Shown piece by piece: positions 45,107 to 54,488 of a stretch of 64,000 bases of DNA; position 1 is the first letter of the stretch; the number at the start of each line of letters is the position of its first letter. The position numbers and the translations under genes are program-made. The DNA is from Hyphodiscus hymeniophilus (Eukaryota; Ascomycota; Leotiomycetes; Helotiales; Hyphodiscaceae), in contig VNKQ01000008.1 in NCBI GenBank assembly GCA_016508695.1, positions 1,736,001 through 1,800,000 on the forward strand, read 5' to 3'. The notes under the pieces are model-generated. The model was given only the letters and a program-made list of their open reading frames with translations. It did not search any database and was not told the origin of the DNA.

Positions 45107-45851
45107 CTAGTGTCCAGGTGGTTGCACGTATCCATATCCGGGCACAGGAGCGAATGCGACGCCGGGCCTCCTCCCATCTCTGATCCTCTCATTGCCCTCC
45201 CGCCCTGCGCTGATGCCCCTTCTCCTCCTCCTCTCGCCTCCGCCATCCCTAGCTTCCCTTAAGCGTACTTTCCCTCTCCCACCCCCTAATGCACTGAGCG
45301 GCGGGTCCCGAACACAGCTCTCCTCCTCCCCGGGTAGACTCAACTCAACCAGCCCGTAGAAATACTCCAGGACCTCGGGGTACCGCTGCACGGAGGCGCG
45401 CCAGTCCTCGTCGATTCCGCGTTTCAGCTCGGCGTCTGCGGCGGCGATCTCGGACGGGTGGGGTGGTGCGTTGTAGTAGTGGTATGCGCGGTCCGTTATG
45501 CGGTGGATGTGGGAGTTGTGGACTTCCTTGCGCCGCGTGGTGAGCGTGCTGAAGAAGGAGAGGATGTAGTCTTGGGCGTGGCCGCGGACCCAGGTGCTAT
45601 TTACGGAGTAGAGGTCAGACTTCAATTCTCTCCAGCCAAACCAGCCAAATGATTCAGGTCCACGAACAATATAACTAGACGGTAGGAGACGGAAATTGAA
45701 AGGTTAAGGCGGAGATGACGAACCGTATCTCAGTAAACACACTCGCCATCATCCTCTGCTCAGCTTGCCTTACTGCCGTATCGAGGCCCTTGCTCTCACA
45801 CTCGCATCGTACGAGAGCCGGTTGGCTGCATATCGCGCAGTCGGGGTCCAT
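45107..45851 (-). CDS. Small uncharacterised fungal protein with N-terminal Cys motif
   Basis: Exons 45851-45724 and 45596-45107 give 205 residues. The start MDPDCAICSQPALVRCECES has two Cys pairs as in a short zinc knuckle. The intron (127 bp, GT...TAG) joins VFTEIR to TWVRGHAQDYILSFF, after which come helical blocks HRITDRAYHYYNAPPHPSEI and SVQRYPEVLEYFYGLVELSL that I associate with a conserved ascomycete family of unknown role. The C-terminus is Arg/Gly-rich and disordered, ending PVPGYGYVQPPGH. The start is chosen because the Cys motif begins there; the frame is open further upstream into Arg-rich sequence. Confidence 0.7.
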
Positions 45852-46869
45852 CCTTATGCGTCTTCTGTGTCTGCGATTGCTGCGTCGTGTTAGGGTCACT
45901 TCTGGACGGAGGTAGACTGGGGAGCGGCGCTCGAAACTCCGCACCCGACGCATCCCGAGGGTTGTATAGGAAAGGTAGAGCGGTATTGGGTACCGAGAGT
46001 AGTGAGGGAGATGATGAGGAGAGGTCGATAGGAGTAGATTCAAGGTGGAAGGGGACGAGGGAAGAGAGGTCTGGAGGAGAAGAAAGGCACTTTGAGGGAA
46101 TGCAGCAGAAAGGGACGCATGATGAAGGCCGATGAGAATAAACGGTAGAGATAGAACAAAGGGACAGTGTCGTGTGAGAAATTGGAGATCACCCACCAGA
46201 TATATGTTGCAGACCCAGATCACGCTCCGAACTCTCCACACCGCCGCACTGAAACAGCACACCTCTCACTCAAGACAAAGCAAGTACTGTTGTTTCCTTT
46301 CTCTCCGCCTCTTTCTCACAAAACAAAGGATCTCTCAGAAGACTCAGCACCAGTCATGCAAAACTTGAGCATGTGGCGACGACATGGTCGTTGAAGGGAA
46401 AAGCATCGACCTCACTTACTGTGGAGTGGAGGGGTTGTGTTGTGTCGTGGCTCGAATGCAGACGGGTGGCAGAACTAGCTGCAGATGCAGGCGGAGAGAT
46501 ATCATGTCCGTTCACCGCTATGGAAGAGGCACAGAGGGAATACCAGAATACGCTGAGACGAGCATTTTGTCCTCTTGAGATTGGATTGTAAACAGGTCTT
46601 CAGTGGCAAGAGGAATATGACATCTGGTGATAGGAGAAGTATTGAGAGTAAATGTACAGATGATGTCTGATGTCTGAGAAGTCGAGACATGTACGGGAGA
46701 CTACAAGGCGACTATGGACGGACGGGTTGTGGCCCAGCCAAGCCAAGCTCAGGTCTCTATGTGAGTACTACGGTAACCGAAACTATCCCATTTCATACAA
46801 TATCACAAAGTCCGAAATATCAACCTCACCAAACTTTAACCTCACCAAAATTCAAGGCCGTCACCAGAA
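45852..46869. other. Intergenic, 1.0 kb, between divergent genes
   Basis: Contains overlapping short ORFs without domains. It must hold the promoters of the Cys-motif gene and MTG2. G/A-rich on the plus strand near 45990-46130. Confidence 0.45.
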
Positions 46870-48495
46870 ATGCCACCGAGGTGTTCCACCCTCTCAGGAA
46901 CCTTAACACCTTTCCTCTACCCCTTTCTCCAATCCACACCGTCTAGACTCATCTTTCGCCTCCTCTTCAATGCCTCCTTGCGCCGCAGCGAATCCACCCT
47001 CGCCGAACCCTTTACTCAGACCTACGAAGAAGGCTCCCATCTAAATCCCCCTCCCACAGATTACTCCCGTACAGTATTTGCCGACAAAGCCACCGTAACT
47101 TTGCACGCGGGTGCAGGTGGACATGGCTGTATCTCATTCCTAAAAGAGAAATACATTGCAGCGGGCCCGGCCAACGGCGGCGATGGAGGAAGTGGTGGAA
47201 ATGTATACATTCAAGCTGTTCGTGGGGAGACGAGTCTACACAAACTTGCAAGGCGGAACAACATTAAAGCTGGACGCGGGAAGAATGGGCAAGGCAAAAC
47301 CCGGGGTGGTGAAAGGGGTGACGATGTAGTGATCACCGTCCCGGTGGGTACCGTGATAAGAGAAATCGAAAGAACGGATTTCGCGGCCGAGGAAGAGGAG
47401 AAACGGATGCTGGAAGCTGGCGGGAGCACGTCTTACAAGTGGGATAAGGATAGATGGCTCTTGTACCCAGCGATCACGAAAGAGGATATTGCGACTGCGG
47501 AGTTTCCTTCTCTGCCCAGAGGAAGGAAATCCCCTTTAATCATGGCGCAGGCCAAGGCACCCGTTTCTCTCGATCTGAGCGTGCCGATGGAACGTCCTAT
47601 ACTACTTGCTGCTGGAGCTGTTGGCGGTTTGGGAAATCCGCATTTTGTTTCCCGGACTGTGCCAAGGCCGAAATTCGCGAGTAAGGGAGATCCAGGGACG
47701 AAGATCACGCTGGAACTAGAGCTAAAGCTCCTTGCGGATGTGGGATTGGTTGGGCTCCCCAATGCCGGGAAGAGTACACTGCTACGAGCCATGAGTCGAA
47801 GCAGAGCTCGAGTCGGAGACTGGGCTTTCACGACCCTGCAACCGAACATCGGGACGGTTGTTTTGGACGATCATAAAAGTCGCCCTGTCGCAAAATCTGC
47901 GTATGAGACGGGAGAGCCGAGGACGAATTTCACAATCGCCGATATCCCTGGTTTGATTCAGGATGCGCATCTGGATAAAGGACTGGGGATTAGTTTTCTG
48001 CGACACGTGGAACGAGCTCGTGTTCTTGCGTTCGTGGTGGATCTTGGTGCTGGCGACGCTGTTGAAGCACTGAAAGGCTTGTGGAAAGAAGTCGGACTTT
48101 ACGAATCAATGAAAATTCAAGAGGAAAAGGACAATGCGGAGATGATTGTCAAATGGAGTCCTTTCACATCCGTTGAAGACGCCCTTTCGAATCGCTCCGA
48201 AACTATCGTTGTCAACTCAGGTCCCAACTTTGAGACCCCATTTGCGCCGCAAGTCCCTAGTATCGCTGGGAAGCCTTGGTTTGTGGTTGCTACTAAGGCG
48301 GATTTACCGGGTACGAAGGAGAATTTTGCGAAGTTGAAGGGGTATTTGGTGGATGTTGAGGAGGGGAGGGAAGAGCACCCCTCGGGGCAGAAAGAATATT
48401 GGAGGAAAAAGGTGGAGGCCATTCCAATAAGTGCTATCAATGGGCACGGTATTGAAAAGATTACGGAGTGGACTGTTAGTCTACTGGATGAGTAG
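46870..48495 (+). CDS. MTG2: Mitochondrial Obg-type GTPase (Mtg2)
   Basis: GTPase for assembly of the large mitochondrial ribosomal subunit. Single exon, 541 residues. The first 45 residues are basic and hydroxylated (PSRLIFRLLFNASLRRS), a presequence. The Obg fold has its Gly-rich signature: TLHAGAGGHGCISFLKEKYI, GPANGGDGGSGGNVYIQAV and KAGRGKNGQGKTRGGERGDD. The G domain shows GLPNAGKSTLLRAMS (G1), TTLQPNIG (G2), DIPGLI (G3), ATKADL (G4) and PISAINGHG (G5). There is an insertion of about 50 residues between Obg strands (AAEEEEKRMLEAGGSTSYKW), common in fungal members. Assignment is secure. Confidence 0.95.
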   Translation: MPPRCSTLSGTLTPFLYPFLQSTPSRLIFRLLFNASLRRSESTLAEPFTQTYEEGSHLNPPPTDYSRTVFADKATVTLHAGAGGHGCISFLKEKYIAAGPANGGDGGSGGNVYIQAVRGETSLHKLARRNNIKAGRGKNGQGKTRGGERGDDVVITVPVGTVIREIERTDFAAEEEEKRMLEAGGSTSYKWDKDRWLLYPAITKEDIATAEFPSLPRGRKSPLIMAQAKAPVSLDLSVPMERPILLAAGAVGGLGNPHFVSRTVPRPKFASKGDPGTKITLELELKLLADVGLVGLPNAGKSTLLRAMSRSRARVGDWAFTTLQPNIGTVVLDDHKSRPVAKSAYETGEPRTNFTIADIPGLIQDAHLDKGLGISFLRHVERARVLAFVVDLGAGDAVEALKGLWKEVGLYESMKIQEEKDNAEMIVKWSPFTSVEDALSNRSETIVVNSGPNFETPFAPQVPSIAGKPWFVVATKADLPGTKENFAKLKGYLVDVEEGREEHPSGQKEYWRKKVEAIPISAINGHGIEKITEWTVSLLDE

Positions 48496-48847
48496 GTCCA
48501 ACCATAAGGCTGAAAGTCGATGCATTCATACTGTATATGTTGTATATGCTGTATATTTCAGGCCGGGTTATCTGTGGAAGAATGCTCATCTACATTTTCC
48601 TTTTTCCTATCCTCGAAATCTACTACTGAACTATCTGCATTTCAGTTCCTCATCATCCCGCATTTGGAAGTCCGAAACCTCAACCCCCTATCACGTGCGA
48701 TACAAGTGCGAATGCGGCACAGATCACAAGACCAACTTTACCGTTCGATGCCATCGTGACCCTATCACTCTTCCCATTTCCCCAGTACTCTTGATTCGAA
48801 AGGCCAAATGTAATCCATGTCTCTTAATCCGACCAAGAAACCCCAAA
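48496..48847. other. Intergenic before ankyrin gene
   Basis: 352 bp; a CACGTG core at about 48694-48699 lies some 150 bp before the ankyrin start. A TGTATATGCTGTATATT repeat follows the MTG2 stop. Confidence 0.4.
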
Positions 48848-49791
48848 ATGTCCTTCGCAGAAGAAGCAGACCCGGCCCCTGAGGCCGACGAAGAACCCGG
48901 ACCCACTCCCCTCCAATCCGCCTGCGCATCTGGCAACCTCTCTCTGGCACTCACTCTCCTAGAAGGAGGCGCGGATATAAACGCACCGCCTGTAGCATGG
49001 TACGGCCGCACAGCCTTGCAATCCGCCTCATCGTCCGGTCACCTCGCGATCGTTCGCATGCTCCTCTCACACGGAGCGGAAGTCAACGCACCTGGCGGGA
49101 ACAACGGGGGTCTCACAGCGCTCTCCCATGCCTGTTTCTCCGGACGTTTGGATGTCGTCGAGACGCTTTTGGACGCAGGAGCTGATGTTAACGTAAGCCC
49201 AGCGAGGTATAACGGCCGCACGCCCCTGCAAGCTGCGTGTGAGGGCGGGCATGGCGTGGTTGTGAGCGTGCTGTTGAATAGCGGAGCGGATGTTAATGCG
49301 CGCACGGCGTTTAATCATGGGAGGAGTGCGCTGCAGGCTGTTGCTGAGAGGGGGGATGCGGGTGCTTTGAGGACGGAAGCAAGAAAGTGTTCGAAGGGGG
49401 GGCTTTCGAGGGAGATGTTGCGATCATGAAGACCTTGATTGAAAAGGGCGCGATAATTGATGAACCGGCTGCTAGGTACAAAGGTCTGACGGCGCTGCAG
49501 GCTGCTTCCTCGATTGGCAGCGTGGAGAAAGTCCTTTTACTGTTGAAGTGCGGCGCGCGAGTGGATGAAGGGATTAGTGGATATCATGGACGCAGTGCAT
49601 TGATGGCTGCTGCTGAGGCCGGACACGTAGATGTTGTGAGGATCTAGCTGGACGGGGGCGCGAGGATTGATGAGAGGGCCGGAGTGGGTGCTGGTGCGAG
49701 GATGGCTGGGTGGACGGCTTTGAGAATGGCGGTTGAGTGTCGACATGAGGAGGTCGTCGAGTTGTTGAGACGGGCTGGTGCGAGGGATTAA
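48848..49791 (+). pseudogene. Ankyrin-repeat gene with a frame break and a nonsense codon
   Basis: The frame from 48848 gives acidic MSFAEEADPAPEADEEPGP, then ankyrin repeats: TPLQSACASGNLSLALTLLE, RTALQSASSSGHLAIVRMLL, TALSHACFSGRLDVVETLLD, TPLQAACEGGHGVVVSVLLN. It loses phase at a run of seven G (49396-49402). In the next frame more repeats follow (TALQAASSIGSVEKVLLLLK, SALMAAAEAGHVDVVRI) to a TAG at 49645-49647. Beyond it LDGGARIDE and TALRMAVECRHEEVVELLRR continue to a stop at 49791. One added G would repair the first break; the TAG would need a base substitution (Leu expected). About 314 codons if repaired. Function of free ankyrin proteins cannot be inferred. Confidence 0.75.
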
Positions 49792-50655
49792 GGAGTGATT
49801 GACTAGTAGCACTGATACAGGACGGCCCACTATATTAATAGTGGGAAATGGCTAAGGAACTGCCTCATGGGAATCTTTCTGATATCGGTATAGTAATTGT
49901 ACTAGTTTTATCGCCATTAACTTTATTCTCTACTGAATTTAAATTACTGATAACCTAGATATCATACTTCTATACACTGAAAATTATATACTCAAATAGT
50001 TTTATTGATGTATATTCCCGAGGGTAAACACATCTAACAAAATATGTAAAGAGTAACGTTCCTTGATACCGTAATATCAAAATGAAAGTCCAGAATCCAG
50101 ATTCCAACAAGTTTTAGTAGTCGTAAGCCTGTAAAGGCTTCATTAATTTCAACTCACAGTTAACGCCGTCTACGCCGTCTCTTTCTGAAGGAACCTTACT
50201 ATTAATTTGCGAGGCATATCATAGAGGTTAAGTAGTGGCGATAATATAGTTCAGTTGTAAAGATCCCACGTTAGTAGTGTACCCCAAGACTCAAGCGATG
50301 CCGAGCAAGGCTGTCGTCAAATGCTTATGTAGGTAGCTTGTCATATACATTTTCGGATTTTGGTGGCTTATACTTACTACCTACCCTCATACTGTAAAGT
50401 AGTCCCTCGCTTTCAGATTCTGCATTAGTAGATAAAGTAAGACAAGGACCCATTTCGAAACTTAGAAAACTTCTGATTGGGCAGTATCAACATTTTGGTT
50501 CCAATGACGTACTTTTCAGCTTTCTTTATTAATTACTAACGTTTCGGTTCCAGAGAAAAAAATGTCAGGGAGCACTATATCTCCTACTTCGATTTTGTCA
50601 AATTTATTTCCCTACTAAATACATTCCCCTTTTCCCTTTTTAAGCCAAACAAACA
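49792..50655. other. AT-rich stretch with dispersed repeat, no gene
   Basis: The DNA is AT-rich with many TA dinucleotides, unlike the ankyrin gene beside it. It contains copy B of the dispersed repeat (see 50118-50393). No intact ORF. Confidence 0.5.
50118..50393 (+). repeat. Dispersed repeat, copy B
   Basis: Its left 35 bp (50118-50152) match 54183-54217 in direct orientation with four differences. Its right part (about 50177-50393) matches the reverse complement of 59943-60154. Shared exact blocks with the latter include GCGAGGCATA (50209-50218), AGTGGCGATAATA (50234-50246), CCGAGCAAGGCT (50301-50312) and GATTTTGGTGG. Several differences are C-to-T in CpA, for example GGTCAAGCAG versus GGTTAAGTAG. 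No terminal repeats or coding capacity were seen, so class is unknown (non-autonomous element or solo fragment). Confidence 0.75.
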
Positions 50656-51713
50656 ATGGCAGAAGTAGAGTCTCTAGACTTGAATGATAACCAGGTAAGA
50701 AAGTAAATACCTTTGAGTATAAAGCATATGCTTACGAGTTTTTTTAATAGGAAGCCAAGGAAATCACAGAATTAACCACATTAATTCCTAGACCATAGCA
50801 ACAATTATTATAGCGGCAGCGACATTTCCGCTGGTAGAAGGAGCAACTTCAACTAGCTCTAAGCGCATTATTAGAGTAAGGAAGTACTATCTCACCTTTC
50901 TCCCTACTATTGTTCCCTTCCTCTGCTCCTTCCTCTATTTTCTTTTTTGTAGCTACTTATCTTTTCCTCTTATTTCTGTCTTTCTCTTCTTCTTTTACAA
51001 CCACTACTATAATACAACCTCTACCGTAACTACTTCCCTATTTACGATAGGTCTTTCCGGCCACTGTTTGTCAATTTCCGGACGGTATATGACCATGGCT
51101 GGCGTAATCCTTGCGGTCTTTGCACCTCTCTGGTCGAAACTCGTGTTCTGGGTTACCCAGAAATTTATGAAAGCCTGCGGGTAATATTATTTTCTAGTTC
51201 CTTTTAGGTACTATTACTAACTTTTGCCTTTATAGTCACAATACTAAGACCGACTTAGAGAAAGCTAGAGAAGAGTGGGAAAAGGAGAAAGTGAAGATGG
51301 AGAGACAAATTGAGATTATGCGAATATTTGGATTGGAGGAACGATCAAGGATAGAGAGAGAGAACGCAAGGCAGTGGGTGGAGAGGGAGGAGGAGTGGCA
51401 GAGAAGAAATGATATGGAGAGAGAAGAGAGGAGGGCTGAGAAGGATATGGAGAGAGAAGAGAGGAGGGCTGAGAAGGATATAGAGAGAAGAGAAAGGAGG
51501 GCTGATAAGGAGAGAGAGGAGAGAGAAAGAACGAGGCGAGCGGAGTTAGAAAGGCGGGAGAGGAGGGATGAGAGGGAGGAGAGGATTTGCCAAATGGAGC
51601 TATGGCAAGAAACTATACGCAAAGAAAGGCAGCAATGGCAGGTGGAGAGGCAGCGTTCGGATGAAGAAAGAGACAGATTATTGGAGGAAATCAAAAGACT
51701 AAGTGGGAAATAA
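50656..51713 (+). pseudogene. Coiled-coil protein relic with CAG-to-TAG changes
   Basis: A good start (AAACAATGGCAG) opens MAEVESLDLNDNQ, a GTAAGA donor at 50695, and exon 2 from 50751 (EAKEITELTTLIPRP). In this frame TAG codons at 50796, 50811 and 50835 stand where a Gln-rich run (QQLL, RQRHFRW, KEQLQLALSALL) suggests CAG. A later block (about 51050-51182) encodes MTMAGVILAVFAPLWSKLVF, a membrane helix. After a short intron, HNTKTDLEKAREEWEKEK opens a long Arg/Glu coiled coil that stops at 51713. The middle introns cannot be joined in phase with certainty. The 3' coiled coil is intact in itself and might be expressed alone. Family unknown. Confidence 0.55.
51411..51509 (+). repeat. 33-bp tandem repeat, three units
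   Basis: Units 51411-51443 and 51444-51476 are identical; 51477-51509 is diverged. Each encodes eleven residues of the type DMEREERRAEK inside the coiled coil, so the repeat keeps frame. Confidence 0.85.
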
Positions 51714-52013
51714 TCGCATGATGGGGAAGACCGACCGTGCGTCGAGTTCTTCATTCTTTAAGCAATACATCACATACAACGTTATCCCAAAAAGGATCGA
51801 TGTTGGAGATAACTACTAGCCATGTTACATGGTAGTGATGGGAATGTGAGGCTGACCAGTGACCCGGACGAATGGCACTCGGCGCGTCACCCCGGTTGGA
51901 GAGCTCAAGAGTTCAAACCGGCGTAATGTCTTGTTTATTCTGCTATCATATCAGTTGCAAGCAATGAGACGTCTATCCACAGAACCGAAATCTGGAAACG
52001 CCTTCCCAAAAAG
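51714..52013. other. Short intergenic stretch
   Basis: 300 bp, nothing recognised; separates the coiled-coil relic from the HET pseudogene. Confidence 0.4.
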
Positions 52014-53461
52014 ATGGAAAGCGGGAGCGTCTTAACCAAGAGTCCAGTAAGAACGCCCCGCTCGGATTGGGAGTCACCCTTCGAAAGATTTCACTATGAT
52101 CAGTTAAAACCCCCTTCTGATATCAGACTCGTCAACATTCATCCTCTTGGTCAATTTGGCGACGCACGTCTATCTTGTCACATGATCACACACACTGCTT
52201 CAAGCTGTCCTAGTTACGAAGCCCTGTCTTACGCCTGGGGAGACAAGACATACAAAGTAAACATTACGCTATATCATGGGGATTCCAAGACGCTCTTCAA
52301 GGTCACAGCTGGCCTCCACTCCGCCCTTGAAGATGCAGCGGCTTTCATCTTGCGGCCACCACTTGCAACATCCCCAGCAATTCAGAGGTTTCTACCTCTT
52401 ATGGCCGCCCACCGAGTCACTCAGGTAGCTTTGAAAAGTATTTCCGGCATCGACAAGGGCAATATCTTAACGGTTCCTCGCCAAACCAAGGGAGCAAGGT
52501 GTTCCGACCCTCGTGACAGATTGTACGGCGTCCTCGGTGTTGTTGAAGATACGCAGGATATTTCTGTTGATTATTCTGGACCTGTAGAGGCAGTCTACAG
52601 AGATTGAGCTGTCAAGGGCATCATCAGGACAAAATCCTTGGATACACTTGGCCATGTACGGCTTCAACCCGAGTGACTGGGATACCGTCATGGGTGCCAG
52701 ACCTTCGACAAGCATGGGCTGCGTATAAAGGCTTGTGGGACACTTTCTACTCATAGGAACATAGCTATCATATGTGGATCTCGCTATTAGATGGAAACAC
52801 GCCCTGGAGCAAGGAGACTTTATACCGACAAAACTACTCTCGCTTAGTGGTGGAAAGCTCGATGATTGAAGGCATTGCATCCCTGAGCACGGTCGGTGAC
52901 TGTACCACTAATCTGATTAGCCCTGCGCAACGCACCAGAAGACTCTGGGACATTATCGTTGATTGGGGGAAATGGCTACAGCAGAACTTACCTCCAGACA
53001 ACCCATGGGTCATATAGCCATGGCCCAAGCCAGATCTTGCGTTTCGAGTGTCGCTATTCTGCTGGGTACTGTACCCGATAGTTCGCAAGACCTATTTAAG
53101 CCATGCGTGTACTGGCGCGCCTCCAGCCATTAACCTTCAATCAGTCAGGTTGAGTATTTGTCGGTCTCGGAACGCAGAATACTTGAGCCTCAGCTCTTTT
53201 TCTCTCTTGCACGATTGCCAAATGTTCATTACTGATTTGGGGAATATAGGCGTTGTTGCAGGGAACTGTCGCTCTAGAGTTGGCGATCAGATATACTTCC
53301 TCGCCAGCGGCTTTACTCTATTCATCTTGAGGAAGGTAGCTGAGGGGGATCCCTCGATGAGCCCATGCTTTTTAAATTATGACATGGCTGTCGCCGCCGA
53401 CGGCTTCCCCGCTGCTTCGTTCGATCCTTATACCATGCTGGAGACCGTGACTCTCATCTAG
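52014..53461 (+). pseudogene. Decayed HET-domain gene
   Basis: The first 197 codons are open: MESGSVLTKSPVRTPRSDWE, IRLVNIHPLG and PSYEALSYAWGD (HET block 1), then GLHSALEDAA, after which the WIDALCINQ core is absent and the text jumps to CSDPRDRLYGVLGVVEDTQD, a later HET block. A TGA at 52605 follows VEAVYRD, where Trp is expected. The next 440 b carry several stops. From 53048 a second open part includes CQMFITDLGNIG, RSRVGDQIYFLASG and LFILRKV, the usual C-terminal end of HET proteins. So both ends survive, the middle is deleted and stops have accumulated. Compare the intact HET gene at 23304. Confidence 0.8.
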
Positions 53462-54488
53462 CCAAGGATATGCTGTATACAGCTATCCTCACAAATTGAG
53501 TCGGTGAATATACTTTTTCCTTTCACTTCTGGGACAACGTAGTGGATATCTCTAGGATATTGATGCCATTCATCAATGGTCCTAATCCATGTATCTCTCC
53601 CCGATAACACGAGTGCAATTGGGAATGTGATGAAAAAGCTTTGGCAGAACGAACTCGCAGTTGTGAAAATATATGGATTTTTTGGGTAATCTTAGTAAGA
53701 TGGAAGATTCCTTCCTTCAAATGCCGGTATAAAAAATATAGGTTGTTGAGCCAGGGTAGATAGATGTTGAAATGGCCTTCACGACCAGCAGGCTGTTGAA
53801 AGACGTTTGGGAGCTCCAGGCTAGTACGGAGGATAAACATGAGTTTGAATACCTTACGGGCTCTTATGCAGGGTGTCACACTTAAGTGACTTGGGCCAAG
53901 TAAGTCTTACTTGAACATAGGTCCTAATCGTGCGAACCTTCCAGATTGCTTGACGGGACCGCTTGCACTAATTCTCATATTAAATAGTATTTTCGTAACC
54001 ATAAGACGGACGTGCAAACCTAACTTTACATGTCCCATATATCAACCAGGCTGGCGGGATGATCTTTAATTTGATTACAAACTTTCTCATACCATAGCCC
54101 ATAGGTCCTTTGACAAGGAGGGACTATTGATGATAGAATACAGCTATTCAGAACGCAGCACAATAGACTAACATGTTTCTGGTAGTCGTGAGCTTGTTAA
54201 AGCTTCATTAATTTCAAGATGTACTCAACGCCTTTTACTTGGAACCCAATCACATGAATGTATTCCACTGTTCGCCTCACTCTAGAGTTGGTCTTGTTGT
54301 TATTCGCTCAAAACTCCTATCGCAGCATGCACGGCGCTGAGAAAGGAACACAAGGCAGCAATTCCGACCACTTGCTCGCCTTACCCCGCAACTTCCAGAT
54401 CACTGTTTTCCTCTTTTTTTCATATATACATTTCGAGCCTGTGAGTTCAGGAGATACAATCTCAATATACACAATCATATTATTTACA
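53462..54488. other. Intergenic with repeat fragment
   Basis: About 1 kb without a gene, containing repeat copy C (54183-54217 and flanks). The ORF upstream of 54489 in frame with the GTPase is leader sequence, not an obvious extension. Confidence 0.45.
54141..54251 (+). repeat. Dispersed repeat, copy C (partial)
   Basis: The best part, 54183-54217, matches copy B at 50118-50152 over 35 bp with four differences, three of them transitions; GCTTCATTAATTTCAA is identical. Flanking similarity extends weakly both ways (AACGCC...GGAACC on the right). Confidence 0.6.

Noticed and set aside
44752..45246. 164-residue reverse-strand ORF as an alternative 3' exon of the Cys-motif gene
   Set aside because: Joining it needs a splice or frame change for which I see no convincing donor and acceptor; the simple frame ends naturally at 45107.
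51050..51182. Zinc-finger-like reading (frame with RNPCGLCTSLVET) in the coiled-coil relic
   Set aside because: The Cys spacing is a single pair; the alternative frame with a membrane helix joins in phase to the downstream coiled coil and is preferred.
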